Positions 34,533 through 43,561 of a stretch of 64,000 bases of DNA are shown in pieces. Within the stretch, counting starts at the first letter, position 1; each line of letters opens with the position of its first letter. The notes beneath the pieces were generated by a model. That model ran no database searches. It worked only from the letters and a program-made list of their open reading frames with translations, and was not told the DNA's origin. Source of the DNA: Mycolicibacterium aurum (GTDB lineage Bacteria > Actinomycetota > Actinomycetes > Mycobacteriales > Mycobacteriaceae); contig LT549889.1 in the NCBI GenBank assembly GCA_900078775.1, positions 2,356,001 through 2,420,000 on the forward strand, given 5' to 3'. The position numbers and the translations under genes are program-made.

Positions 34533-35345
34533 ATGGAAACGCGTGAACTGGACCACGTCGTCTACGAGAAGGACGGCGCGATTGCACGCATCATCCTGAA
34601 CAATCCGGACCGGGCCAACGCCCAGACCTCAGAGATGGTGCACAGCGTCAACACCGCCCTCGACGATGCGCAGTACGACTACGACATCAAGGTCGTGATC
34701 ATCAAGGCCAACGGCAAGGGCTTCTGCTCCGGCCACATCCCCGACGGCAGCTACCCCGAGTTCAAGGCCGAAATCGACGCCTCGGGAAAGGTCTGGCGCT
34801 CGGCGGCGCAACTGTTCCTCTGGCCGGTGCTCAAACTCTGGGAGTTCCCCAAACCGGTCATCTCCCAGGTACACGGATACGCCATCGGCGGCGGCACCAC
34901 CTGGGCCCTGATTCCCGAGATCACCGTCTGCAGCGACGACACATGGTTCCAGATGCCGCTGGTACCCGGTTTCGGGCTGCCCGGCTCGGAGACGATGTTC
35001 GAGCCATGGGTGTTCATGAACTACAAGCGGGTAGCCGAGTACCTCTATACCGCGCAGAAGATCACCGCCGAGCAGGCTCTGGAGTTCGGTCTGGTGAACC
35101 GGGTCGTCCCGCGTGATCGACTCGAAGCCGAGGTCGAGGAACTCGCGGCGAAGATCGCCAAGGCGCCGCTGATCACCCTGCAGGCCACAAAAGCCGGCAT
35201 CCTGCGGGCGTGGGAGACCATGGGCTTCCGCACCCACCAGCAGGCCAGCAACGACCTGCAGGCGGTCGTGACCGGCTCCAAGGAGTTCCAGGATTACATG
35301 ATGGAACTGATGAAGAAGGCCGCCAAACCCGCCGACCGCGTGTGA
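34533..35345 (+). CDS. Enoyl-CoA hydratase/isomerase family protein
   Basis: This 270-residue crotonase-fold protein has the first oxyanion segment FCSGH and the second HGYAIGGGTTWAL. The segment that normally carries the first catalytic Glu (as in PEINLG) reads MPLVPGFGLPGS, with Leu at that position, so it may not be an ordinary hydratase. The crotonase fold also serves isomerases, hydrolases and C-C bond lyases. GGGAGG stands nine bases before the ATG. It could supply a step missing from the acyl-CoA operon, which has no hydratase. Confidence 0.85.
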   Translation: METRELDHVVYEKDGAIARIILNNPDRANAQTSEMVHSVNTALDDAQYDYDIKVVIIKANGKGFCSGHIPDGSYPEFKAEIDASGKVWRSAAQLFLWPVLKLWEFPKPVISQVHGYAIGGGTTWALIPEITVCSDDTWFQMPLVPGFGLPGSETMFEPWVFMNYKRVAEYLYTAQKITAEQALEFGLVNRVVPRDRLEAEVEELAAKIAKAPLITLQATKAGILRAWETMGFRTHQQASNDLQAVVTGSKEFQDYMMELMKKAAKPADRV

Positions 35346-35693
35346 CCGCGCAGTTCACACGGATTGGTATCGATTGAGCCGCTTCCACCGACTAACGTCG
35401 ACCGTTCGACGTGAGGGCCGATCACCGCCCCGGACGGGGCGTTACGGCTCTGGCGAAGTGGAAGTCCGCCCGTAGGCGCGTGGAAGCAGGTGCATAAGCC
35501 TTCGACCGGCTCCCGACAAAGGAGACACCACCTACCGACCCGTCATCCAGCACGGGGAAACAACCATGTGGTGTACGGCGCAACGCTCGCGAACCGACAC
35601 TCGCCACACAGCCGGTGCATTTCTGCGCGCTCGTCGTCCGCGTGTCTTCCCGCACCGCGATCCAGAGATTCTGAGATTCTGAGGAGGAGGAAA
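35346..35693. other. Intergenic region with one inverted repeat
   Basis: These 348 bases hold no convincing gene; frames crossing them are Arg/Pro-rich and extend into the SDR gene on the opposite strand. The only structure seen is ACGTCGA-CCGT-TCGACGT at 35395-35412, a 7-base inverted repeat with a 4-base spacer, which could be an operator or a weak terminator of the hydratase-like gene. A strong AGGAGGAGG ribosome-binding site marks the end of the region. Confidence 0.5.
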
Positions 35694-36608
35694 ATGCACA
35701 AATGGTCTGAACATGACATCCCAGACCAGTCCGGCCGAGTCGTCGTCGTAACGGGATCCAACACAGGTCTTGGGTTCGACACCGCGCGGATATTCGCGGA
35801 ACGCGGCGCGCAGGTGATTCTGGCCGTGCGCAACGTCGACAAGGGTGAAGCAGCCTGTGAGGCGATCCGGCTATCGGTCCCCGACGCGGACGTGTCCACG
35901 CAGCGCCTCGATCTCGGTTCATTGGAGTCGGTGCGCACCGCGTCAGCCGAACTCCGAGCTACTCACCCGCGGATCGACTTGCTCATCAACAACGCGGCGG
36001 TGGCGTTCCCGCCCAAGACGACGACACCCGATGGTTTCGAATTGCAGTTCGGCACCAACCACCTCGGTCATTTCGCGCTCACCGGCCTACTTCTTGAGAA
36101 CATGCTCGACGTGGACGGTGCGCGGGTGGTGGTCGTGGCGAGTCTGGACCACAAGCTGGGCGGGGTGATTCATTTCGACGATCTCCAGTGGGACCGGAGG
36201 TACAACAGTGCGCTTGCCTACGCTCAGTCGAAGCTGGCGAATCTGATGTTCTGCTATGCGTTTCATCGACGGCTCGTCAAAGCGGGCGCTCCACTGATGA
36301 CGGTGACCGCACACCCCGGCTATACGAAGTCCGACCTCTTCCGCAACATGGGCAAGCCCATCAGGGCGATGCAGAAGTTTGGGGACCACTTCATCGGCCA
36401 AGATCCGGCAAAGGGCGCACTGCCCCAGCTGTACGCCGCGACGATGCCCGATGTGCAGGGTGGCCAGTACTGGGGCCCGGACGGATTCCTGGAGATGGCG
36501 GGCTACCCGACGCTCGTCCGTTCCAGCCGGAAGTCCTACGACCAACAAGCACAGGAACGTTTGTGGAAGGTGTCCGAGGAGTTGACTGGTGTCACGTATC
36601 CGGTCTGA
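35694..36608 (+). CDS. SDR oxidoreductase, retinol dehydrogenase/protochlorophyllide reductase-like
   Basis: This 304-residue SDR has the cofactor motif TGSNTGLG, NNAAV, the catalytic Ser in VVVASLDHKLGG and YAQSK. VRNVDKG after the second strand carries an Arg that favours NADPH. The broad subgroup includes retinol dehydrogenase-like enzymes; the substrate here is unknown. A GAGGAGGAGG ribosome-binding site lies three bases before the ATG, among the strongest in the window. It overlaps the next esterase gene by 20 bases. Confidence 0.87.
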   Translation: MHKWSEHDIPDQSGRVVVVTGSNTGLGFDTARIFAERGAQVILAVRNVDKGEAACEAIRLSVPDADVSTQRLDLGSLESVRTASAELRATHPRIDLLINNAAVAFPPKTTTPDGFELQFGTNHLGHFALTGLLLENMLDVDGARVVVVASLDHKLGGVIHFDDLQWDRRYNSALAYAQSKLANLMFCYAFHRRLVKAGAPLMTVTAHPGYTKSDLFRNMGKPIRAMQKFGDHFIGQDPAKGALPQLYAATMPDVQGGQYWGPDGFLEMAGYPTLVRSSRKSYDQQAQERLWKVSEELTGVTYPV

Positions 36609-37488
36609 CCACTACCACCCCGACTTGCGGAGTATTGCGCGGGTGCTCCCGCGGTCACCGTTCACCAAGGTGACGCTGCCCGTGATGCGCCGTCTCACGC
36701 AGTTCGCGCCGGCCGCAACCGAGGGGGTCGAAATCCTGACGATCACCCCGAGCGCAGCGGTCAGACTCTACCGCCCCAACCGCGAGTGCGCGCATGGGGG
36801 CGCACTGCTGTGGATCCACGGCGGCGGGTACGTCATCGGAACGGCTGCCCAAGACGATTCGCTGTGCCGACGATTCGTCAGCCGCCTGGGTGTTCCGGTT
36901 GCGTCCGTCGACTACCGGCTCGCTCCGAAGGATCCGTATCCAGCCGCACTGGAAGATTGCTACTCCGCACTTTCATGGCTGGCGCGGTTGCCCGGTGTGG
37001 ATCCTGGCCGGATCGCGATCGGCGGCGCCAGTGCAGGCGGGGGTCTGGCAGCCGCCTTGGCGCTCCTGGCGCGAGATCGCGGCGACGTCACACCGTTGTT
37101 CCAGTTGCTGGTCTATCCGATGGTCGACGATCGTCCATCGAGCCGTCCGGGCCTGGAGAGTCCGCACTACCGGATGTGGAGCGAGAAGAGTGACCGGCTG
37201 GGGTGGGAGGCGTACCTCGGAAGAGCCGATCGCCGGTCCGCCGTGCCGGCGCGGCGCGACGACCTGTCCAATCTCGCTCCTGCGTGGGTGGGTGTGGGAA
37301 CGGTGGATCCTCTCTACTGCCAGGGTGTGGAGTACGCACACAGGCTGCGGCACGCGGGTGTGAGCTGTAAGCTCGATGTCGTCGAAGGCGCTTTCCACGG
37401 TTTCGACATCATCGCCTCCAAAACTGCAGTGGCGCAGGGCTTCTTCGCTCGCCAGTGTGAGGCACTACAAGCAGCATTCGGCAGCTGA
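36589..37488 (+). CDS. HSL-family alpha/beta hydrolase (esterase)
   Basis: This 299-residue protein has the oxyanion motif HGGG (WIHGGGYVIG), the nucleophile Ser in GGASAGGG, an Asp in GTVDPL and a His in GAFHGF. It starts at a GTG within the SDR gene, so the two are co-translated and may act on the same substrate. It is distinct from the esterase at 31737, though of the same family. Confidence 0.87.
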   Translation: MSRIRSDHYHPDLRSIARVLPRSPFTKVTLPVMRRLTQFAPAATEGVEILTITPSAAVRLYRPNRECAHGGALLWIHGGGYVIGTAAQDDSLCRRFVSRLGVPVASVDYRLAPKDPYPAALEDCYSALSWLARLPGVDPGRIAIGGASAGGGLAAALALLARDRGDVTPLFQLLVYPMVDDRPSSRPGLESPHYRMWSEKSDRLGWEAYLGRADRRSAVPARRDDLSNLAPAWVGVGTVDPLYCQGVEYAHRLRHAGVSCKLDVVEGAFHGFDIIASKTAVAQGFFARQCEALQAAFGS

Positions 37489-37829
37489 TGTGCGTGGGTG
37501 CCTGCGCAGCAACGAGTCTTTCCTGTGCTGAACCACCTCAGGCAATCGCGAGCGGACCGACCACGGCTGCCACCGGCAAGGCACTCTCGGGCATCACACC
37601 CCGCTAGCGGCACGAAGTCGCAGCGCTCTGGCAGCACCGCCACGGAGCGGATCGGCGAGCACCTCCCGGGTAACCATCTGATCGAGCTCAACCTGAGCGT
37701 CCACGGCATGCTGGACCGACGGCTGCGGGCTACGGCGGCCGCCGAGGCTGTGTCATCCCGGGCCGGGGGCGGTGAGCAGCCCGGACCGACGCGTAGCGGA
37801 AGAGAGCAACTACCCCGTCAGGGTAGAGA
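37489..37829. other. Intergenic region without a recognisable gene
   Basis: About 340 bases between the esterase stop and the tRNA terminator. A plus-strand frame from 37498 and a minus-strand frame to 37709 cross it, but both are Arg/Ser/Pro-rich with no ribosome-binding site or recognisable motif. I see nothing else here. Confidence 0.4.
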
Positions 37830-37863
37830 AAAGGCGGCTCCGGATCTCTCCGAAACCGCCTTT
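37830..37863 (-). terminator. Terminator hairpin after tRNA-Pro
   Basis: AAAGGCGG (37830-37837) pairs with CCGCCTTT (37856-37863) in an 8-base stem. The loop contains a further inner pairing CGGA/TCCG. On the minus strand it follows the tRNA by 18 bases and is followed by TC-rich bases. It could act in both directions. Confidence 0.65.
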
Positions 37864-37881
37864 GACCTGCTACTTCCATGG

Positions 37882-37955
<74 letters not shown>

Positions 37956-38056
37956 AGTGCCTTCCGGGATCGCCGGTAGGCGAGCGAAACTCTACCTCAG
38001 CCCCCCACTCAAATCCCAACCGCGTCATCCATCCCATATCGGGGTACCTACCGGCG

Positions 38057-39538
38057 GTGAGTAAGGACACTCCCCTGTGGCTGTTCGCCGACCAACTCGG
38101 CCCCGCCACCCACGGCGGTGAGCACGCCCACCGCGAGGTGCTGCTCGTCGAGGCGACCTCGGCCTTGACCAGACGCCGCCATCACCGCCAGAAGCTGCAC
38201 CTGGTGCTCTCGGCGCTGCGGCACGCCGCCAAAGACCTCAAGGACCGCGCGACTCTCCTCCAGGCCGACACCTACCTCGACGCCCTGCACCGGTTCCACC
38301 GGCCCGTGCTCGTGTACGAACCCACCTCACACGCGGCCGAGAAGTTCGTCTACCGACTACACAAGCAAGGCCTGGTCGAGGAAGTCCTGCCCACCCCGAC
38401 CTTTGCGCTGCCCCGCAGCGACTTCCGGGACTGGGCCGGCCGGCGCACCCACTTCCGGATGGAGGACTTCTACCGGGACCAGCGGCGCCGTTTCGACGTC
38501 CTGATGCAGGGCGCCGACCCGGTCGGCAACCGGTGGAACTACGACGAGGAGAACCGCGAGCCGCCGCCCAAGAAGCAGGCCACCCTCGACGTCCCGGCGC
38601 CCTACCGGCCCCGCGAGGACGACATCGACGAACGCGTCCGCCACGACCTGGACCGGATGAACCTGGACACCGTCGGCGCCGACGGGCCGCGCCTGTTCGC
38701 CGTCACCCCCGCCGAGGCCAAACGCGCGCTGGCCCGTTTCATCGAGCACCGGCTGCCGCTGTTCGGCCGCTACGAGGACGCCATCCTGGCCCAGGACTGG
38801 GCGATGTCGCACTCGCTGCTGTCGGTGCCGCTCAACCTCGGTGTGCTGCACCCGCTCGACGCCGTCGAGGCCGCCGAACGCGCCTACCGGGCCGACGCGG
38901 CACCGTTACCGGCCGTCGAGGGGTTCATCCGCCAGATCCTCGGCTGGCGGGAGTACATGTGGCATCTGTACTGGCACTTCGGCCCCGACTACACCGACCA
39001 CAACGAACTGAACGCCCGCACCCCGCTGCCGGACTGGTGGGCCGACCTGGACGCCGACGCCGTCACCGCCCGATGCCTGCACCACGCGCTCAAGGGTGTC
39101 CGGGACCGCGGCTGGACCCACCACATCCAACGGCTGATGGTGCTCGGCAGTCACGCCCTGCAGCGCGGCTACCGCCCCGACGAGCTGACGGACTGGTTCG
39201 CCACCGCCTTCGTCGATGGCTTCCGCTGGGTGATGCCCACCAACGTCGTCGGCATGAGCCAGCACGCCGACGGCGGGCTGCTGGCCACCAAGCCGTACAC
39301 CTCCGGCGGCGCGTACATCAACAAGATGAGCGACCACTGCGGCGACTGCGCCTTCGACCCGAAGAAACGCCTCGGCGAGGACGCCTGCCCGTTCACCGCC
39401 GGCTACTGGGCCTTCACCCACCGCCACCGCGACCGGCTGGCCCGCAACATGCGTACCCGCCGGGCGGTGTCCTCGATGGACCGGCTCACCGACCTGGAGG
39501 CGGTGCTGGAACAGGAGTCACTACGCGACCGATTCTGA
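38057..39538 (+). CDS. Cryptochrome/photolyase-related protein, FeS (6-4) photolyase type
   Basis: This 493-residue protein belongs to the FeS-BCP branch of the photolyase family. It starts LWLFADQLG, as that branch does, has the FAD-binding region (GFIRQILGWREYMWH and DWWADLD), and a C-terminal cluster motif YINKMSDHCGDCAFDPKK with GEDACPF. Those three Cys plus an earlier one (ARCLHHALK) fit a 4Fe-4S site. Members repair (6-4) photoproducts with light. The GTG at 38057 begins the conserved N-terminus; the open frame upstream runs through the tRNA and was rejected. Confidence 0.88.
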   Translation: MSKDTPLWLFADQLGPATHGGEHAHREVLLVEATSALTRRRHHRQKLHLVLSALRHAAKDLKDRATLLQADTYLDALHRFHRPVLVYEPTSHAAEKFVYRLHKQGLVEEVLPTPTFALPRSDFRDWAGRRTHFRMEDFYRDQRRRFDVLMQGADPVGNRWNYDEENREPPPKKQATLDVPAPYRPREDDIDERVRHDLDRMNLDTVGADGPRLFAVTPAEAKRALARFIEHRLPLFGRYEDAILAQDWAMSHSLLSVPLNLGVLHPLDAVEAAERAYRADAAPLPAVEGFIRQILGWREYMWHLYWHFGPDYTDHNELNARTPLPDWWADLDADAVTARCLHHALKGVRDRGWTHHIQRLMVLGSHALQRGYRPDELTDWFATAFVDGFRWVMPTNVVGMSQHADGGLLATKPYTSGGAYINKMSDHCGDCAFDPKKRLGEDACPFTAGYWAFTHRHRDRLARNMRTRRAVSSMDRLTDLEAVLEQESLRDRF

Positions 39539-40453
39539 CTCGGGATCTTGCTGCTCGACCGCCGCGGGCACGCCCGCATCGGGAGCGAATCTCGGTGCCC
39601 GCGACACCCGCCAGGCATGCACCACCAACGACACCCACGCCACCACGATCAAGGCGTAGATCGCCGTCGACCACGGCCACTGGATGTCGAAGAAATGCAC
39701 CAGCTTCTGGCTGTTGGTGAGCACGATGACGCCACCGACCGCGGTGCCCAGAAGCGCGGGGCTGACCCGACTGACCAGCCAGGCGGCGAACGGTGCCGCG
39801 ATGACGCCACCCACCATCAGGCCGACGACGACCGGCCAGTTCTCCAGGAACTCCTGGCGCAGACCGATCAGGAAGCCCAGCGACGCCGACAGCGCCACCA
39901 GGAACTCCGACGCGCTGACCGAACCGATGACGGTCCGCGGGGCCGTCTTGCCCTGCGAAAGCAGCGTGCTGGTCGTGACGGGACCCCAGCCACCACCACC
40001 GGAAGCGTCGATGAACCCGCCGAACAGTCCCAGCGGCGCCAGGAACTTCACGCTGTGGCTGGTGCCCTTGGCCCCGAAGGTCAACGGAGTGCCCAGCGAG
40101 AACCGAAGCAGCACATAGGTGCCGATCGCCATCAGGATCCCCGCCATCAGCGGCGCGGCATGCTCGGTGGACAGCGAGGACAATAAGGTGGCGCCCAGGA
40201 ACGCCCCGACCGCTCCCGGCGCGCCGAGCTTGAGCACCAGCACCCAGTCGATGTTCTTGAACTTCCAGTGCGACAGCCCGGACGCGAAGGTGGTGCCGAC
40301 CTCGGCGAGGTGCACCGCGGCGCTGGCCTGGGCGGCGCCCACCCCGGACAGGACCAGCAGTGTGGTGGCGGTGATGCCGAAGGCCATACCCAGGGCGCCG
40401 TCGACGAGTTGGGCGCCGATGCCGACGAAGGTGAAGATAAGAAGCGAACGCAT
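39521..40453 (-). CDS. TauE/SafE-family sulfite or organosulfonate exporter (downstream copy)
   Basis: This 310-residue membrane protein has about eight hydrophobic segments. The N-terminal repeat (VDGALGMAFGITATTLLVLSG) and the second-half repeat (GGFIDASGGGGWGPVTTSTLL) are the duplicated TauE/SafE motifs. The family moves sulfite, sulfoacetate and related anions. A 38-codon ORF with three Cys codons and an SD-covering hairpin lie directly upstream, suggesting control by cysteine supply. Its 3' end overlaps the photolyase gene by 18 bases. Confidence 0.88.
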   Translation of the reverse strand: MRSLLIFTFVGIGAQLVDGALGMAFGITATTLLVLSGVGAAQASAAVHLAEVGTTFASGLSHWKFKNIDWVLVLKLGAPGAVGAFLGATLLSSLSTEHAAPLMAGILMAIGTYVLLRFSLGTPLTFGAKGTSHSVKFLAPLGLFGGFIDASGGGGWGPVTTSTLLSQGKTAPRTVIGSVSASEFLVALSASLGFLIGLRQEFLENWPVVVGLMVGGVIAAPFAAWLVSRVSPALLGTAVGGVIVLTNSQKLVHFFDIQWPWSTAIYALIVVAWVSLVVHAWRVSRAPRFAPDAGVPAAVEQQDPESESVA

Positions 40454-40460
40454 GGCTGCT

Positions 40461-40490
40461 CTCGGGAGATGTGGTCACCCGAGGGCAACC
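40461..40490 (-). promoter_or_regulatory. SD-sequestering hairpin and competing hairpin before the TauE/SafE gene
   Basis: On the minus-strand RNA, CUCGGG (40483-40478) pairs with CCCGAG (40466-40461) around an 11-base loop. The 3' arm contains most of the GAGAG ribosome-binding site, seven bases before the ATG at 40453. A competing stem, GGUUGCC (40490-40484) with GGUGACC (40479-40473), uses some of the same bases and would free the ribosome-binding site. Mutually exclusive stems after a short Cys-rich ORF are what a translational attenuator needs. Confidence 0.6.
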
Positions 40491-40512
40491 GGCTGGACGG
40501 GGTGAAGGCGCG

Positions 40513-40629
40513 TCAGGGACGCGGACAACAACACCACTCGTCGAAGGCCATCAGCCGTCGTGACGGCCAGAACGGCTCAAGCGCGAACGCGTCTGACGGT
40601 GCCGGGGAAACCCGCACACGATCAGCCAT
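40513..40629 (-). CDS. Polycysteine leader peptide (38 aa), candidate cysteine-responsive attenuator
   Basis: The reading frame starts ATG at 40629 and stops TGA at 40513. The peptide runs MADRVRVSPAPSDAFALEPF and ends Glu-Trp-Cys-Cys-Cys-Pro-Arg-Pro, with three consecutive TGT codons just before the end. It lies 59 bases upstream of a TauE/SafE transporter gene. Short ORFs with C-terminal Cys runs are known in mycobacteria as cysteine-responsive attenuators of sulfur genes, where slow translation of the Cys codons releases the downstream start. Placement before a sulfur-anion transporter fits well. Confidence 0.75.
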   Translation of the reverse strand: MADRVRVSPAPSDAFALEPFWPSRRLMAFDEWCCCPRP

Positions 40630-40667
40630 CGAACATCCTCGCTTCTGGCAACCAAACCTGGATCAGC

Positions 40668-41459
40668 CTACACAGACAACAACCGGTAGAGCCCGATCAG
40701 TCCCACTATGACGATGACGGCCCGCAGCACAGTCGGCGACAACCGCCGCCCGTAGTGCGCGCCGAGGAATCCGCCGATCAGCGAACCCGCCGCGATCAGG
40801 CCGGCCGCCACCCAGCTGATCCGATCGAACGCCACCGCGGTGTAGGCCAGTGCGGCCACGACGTTCACCAACAGTGACAGCAGGTTCTTGGCCGCGTTCA
40901 TCCGCTGCATGGACTCGGGCAGCAGCGCGCCCATCGCGCCCATCAGCAGGATGCCCTGGGCCGCGGTGAAATAGCCCCCGTAGATGCCGACCGCGAACGT
41001 CGCCACCACCAACGCGAACATCCGCCGCGAGGACACGTGTCCCGGTGCGGTATCGCTGTTCTCGGCGCGGCGCTTGGCCCAGGCCTGGATCCGCGGCCCG
41101 ATCACCACCAGGATGAGCGCGCCGATCAGCAGCACCGGCACGACCCGGGTGAACACCTTCTCCGGCAGGTGCAGCAGCAGCCAGGCGCCGATCCCGGCGC
41201 CCACCAAGGAGGCGGGGATCTGCCAGCGCAGCCGGTGCCATTGGCCGCGCAGTTCGCGGCGGTACCCCCAGGTGCCCGATACCCCGCCGGCCACCAACCC
41301 GACCGCATTCGACATGGTCGCGGTGACCGGCGGAAAGCCCAGGGCGACCAGCGTCGGAAAGGTGATCAGGGTGCCTGAACCGACAAGTGCATTGATCGCC
41401 CCCGCACCCACCCCGGCCAACGCGATCAACAGCATGTTGAGGGAGGACACTCCGGCCAC
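40668..41459 (-). CDS. TauE/SafE-family membrane transporter (upstream copy)
   Basis: This 263-residue protein has about seven or eight hydrophobic segments and the TauE/SafE repeats GAINALVGSGTLITFPTLVALG and AVGIYGGYFTAAQGILLMGA. It is only distantly similar to the copy at 39521, so the two are probably old paralogues. It follows der by 12 bases and precedes the polycysteine ORF by 38 bases on the same strand, so der, this gene, the leader and the second transporter could share a transcript. Confidence 0.85.
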   Translation of the reverse strand: MAGVSSLNMLLIALAGVGAGAINALVGSGTLITFPTLVALGFPPVTATMSNAVGLVAGGVSGTWGYRRELRGQWHRLRWQIPASLVGAGIGAWLLLHLPEKVFTRVVPVLLIGALILVVIGPRIQAWAKRRAENSDTAPGHVSSRRMFALVVATFAVGIYGGYFTAAQGILLMGAMGALLPESMQRMNAAKNLLSLLVNVVAALAYTAVAFDRISWVAAGLIAAGSLIGGFLGAHYGRRLSPTVLRAVIVIVGLIGLYRLLSV

Positions 41460-41471
41460 CCTACCCAGACG

Positions 41472-42878
41472 TCAGCGCTTCTTCGGAGCCCCGCGCTTCT
41501 CCCGGACCCGGACGTTGATCCGGATCGGACTGCCCTCGAAGCCGAACGTCTCGCGCAGCTTGCGCTCCAGGAACCGGCGGTAGCCGGCCTCCAGGAAGCC
41601 GCTGGTGAACAAAACGAACGTCGGCGGCCGCGAGGCCGCCTGGGTGGCGAACAGGATGCGGGGCTGCTTACCGCCGCGCACCGGCGGCGGGGTGGCGGCC
41701 ACGATCTCCTTGAAGAACGTGTTCAGCCGGCCGGTCGGGATACGGGTATCCCAGGACGCCAGCGAGGTTTCCAGTGCGGGCACCAGCTTCTGCACCGCGC
41801 GCCCGGTCTTGGCCGAGATGTTGACCCGCGGCGCCCACTGCAACTGCGCCAACTCGCGGTCGATCTCCTTGTCCAACAGGTAGCGCCGGTCCTCGTCGAC
41901 CAGATCCCATTTGTTGAAGGCCAGCACCAGGGCGCGGCCGGCCTCGATCACCATGCTCAGTACCCGCTGGTCCTGCTCGGTCAGCGGCAGCGACCCGTCG
42001 ATCAGCACCACCACCACCTCGGCGGCGTCGATCGCGCTGTGGGTACGCACCGAGGCGTAGAACTCGTGTCCACTGGCCTGGCCGACCTTGCGCCGCAGCC
42101 CGGCGGTGTCGACGAAACGCCAAGTCTTGCCGCCCAAGTCGATCAGTGAGTCCACCGGGTCGACGGTGGTACCCGCTACGTCGTGCACCACCGATCGCTC
42201 GTCGCCGGCCAACCGGTTCAGCAGCGAACTCTTGCCCACGTTGGGCTTGCCGACCAGCGCGACGCGGCGCGGGCCGCCGGTGCCGCCGCGGACCTCGGAG
42301 GCCTCGGGCAGCTTCTCCATCACCGAGTCCAGCAGATCGGCGACGCCGCGCCCGTGCATGGCGCTGATCGGGTGCGGCTCCCCCAGCCCCAGCGACCACA
42401 GCGCGGCCGCATCCGCCTCACCGCGTTCGGTGTCAACCTTGTTGGCCGCCAGGAAGACCGGCTTGCCGGAGCGCTGCAGGCGCTTGGCCGCGGCCTCGTC
42501 GGCCGAGGTGGCCCCGACCACCGCGTCGACGACCATGATGATCGCGTCGGCGGTCTGCATGGCCACGCTGGCCTGCTCGGCCACCTTCTGCTGCAGACCC
42601 TTGGCGTCGGGTTCCCAACCCCCGGTGTCCTGCACGACGAATCGGCGGCCCAGGTAGCTCGCGTCGTAGGAGACCCGGTCCCGGGTCACCCCGGGGATGT
42701 CCTGCACGACCGCCTCGCGGCGGCCCAGGATTCGGTTGACCAGTGTGGACTTACCGACGTTGGGCCGGCCCACCACGGCGAGCACCGGCGGCGGAGCGAG
42801 CTCCTCCTCGGCGGCCTCGTCGTCGAACGAGCCGATCTCCCAGTCAGTCTCGTCGGACCAGGTGCCGTCTTCGGTCAT
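41472..42878 (-). CDS. der: Ribosome-biogenesis GTPase Der (EngA)
   Basis: This 468-residue protein has two GTPase domains in tandem. The first has [14 protein letters not shown] and DTGGWEPD, with NKVD; the second has [22 protein letters not shown] and NKWD. A KH-like C-terminal domain follows. Der assists 50S ribosome assembly. The N-terminal 30 acidic residues are usual in mycobacteria. It overlaps cmk by four bases. Confidence 0.97.
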   Translation of the reverse strand: MTEDGTWSDETDWEIGSFDDEAAEEELAPPPVLAVVGRPNVGKSTLVNRILGRREAVVQDIPGVTRDRVSYDASYLGRRFVVQDTGGWEPDAKGLQQKVAEQASVAMQTADAIIMVVDAVVGATSADEAAAKRLQRSGKPVFLAANKVDTERGEADAAALWSLGLGEPHPISAMHGRGVADLLDSVMEKLPEASEVRGGTGGPRRVALVGKPNVGKSSLLNRLAGDERSVVHDVAGTTVDPVDSLIDLGGKTWRFVDTAGLRRKVGQASGHEFYASVRTHSAIDAAEVVVVLIDGSLPLTEQDQRVLSMVIEAGRALVLAFNKWDLVDEDRRYLLDKEIDRELAQLQWAPRVNISAKTGRAVQKLVPALETSLASWDTRIPTGRLNTFFKEIVAATPPPVRGGKQPRILFATQAASRPPTFVLFTSGFLEAGYRRFLERKLRETFGFEGSPIRINVRVREKRGAPKKR

Positions 42879-43561
42879 CGGCTCGCTCCGGCCCGCTGCT
42901 GCACCAAGTCCTGCAGATGCGCGATCACTTCCGCCTCGTTCATATCGCTGGTGTCCACGATCACCGCGTCCTCGGCGGGCCGAAGCGGCGACACCGCCCG
43001 GGTGGAGTCCAGATGGTCGCGGCGCTTCACATCGGCGAGCACCGCCTCGTAGGTATCGCCGACGCCGTTGGCGATGTTCTGCACGTGGCGCCGTTGCGCC
43101 CGCACCTCGGCCGACGCCGTCAGGAAGATCTTCACGTCGGCATCCGGCAGCACCACGGTGCCGATGTCGCGGCCCTCGACCACCACCCCGCCGTCCTCGG
43201 CGGCGAGCTCACGCTGCAACTGCACCAGCCGGGCCCGCACCGCCGGCACCGCGGACACCGCCGAGACCGCGCCGGTGACCTCGTCACCGCGGATCTCAGC
43301 CGAGACGTCTTCTCCGGCAAGGTAAGCCAGATCCTCGTCGGGGTTGTAGCCAACGGCCAGTTCGACGCCGTCGGCCACCTCGGCGACCCGCTGTTCATCG
43401 GTCAGGTCCACCCCGGCCCGCAACACGGCCAGCGTGACGGTCCGGTACATCGCCCCGGTGTTCAGGTAGCGCAGTCCCAGGGTGCGCGCCAAACCGCGTG
43501 ACACGGTGGACTTTCCGGTACCCGCGGGCCCGTCGAGAGCGATCGTCAACACAGCACTCAC
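42875..43561 (-). CDS. cmk: Cytidylate kinase
   Basis: This 228-residue enzyme phosphorylates CMP and dCMP. It starts with the P-loop [16 protein letters not shown], followed by LNTGAMYR, then the CMP-binding [15 protein letters not shown]. Size and order match the family. It overlaps the pseudouridine synthase gene upstream and der downstream by four bases each. Confidence 0.97.
   Translation of the reverse strand: MSAVLTIALDGPAGTGKSTVSRGLARTLGLRYLNTGAMYRTVTLAVLRAGVDLTDEQRVAEVADGVELAVGYNPDEDLAYLAGEDVSAEIRGDEVTGAVSAVSAVPAVRARLVQLQRELAAEDGGVVVEGRDIGTVVLPDADVKIFLTASAEVRAQRRHVQNIANGVGDTYEAVLADVKRRDHLDSTRAVSPLRPAEDAVIVDTSDMNEAEVIAHLQDLVQQRAGASR

Noticed and set aside
35422..35922. Minus-strand 166-residue frame across the intergenic region and SDR start
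   Set aside because: Arg/Ser-rich, overlaps a strong ribosome-binding site and the start of the SDR gene on the other strand.
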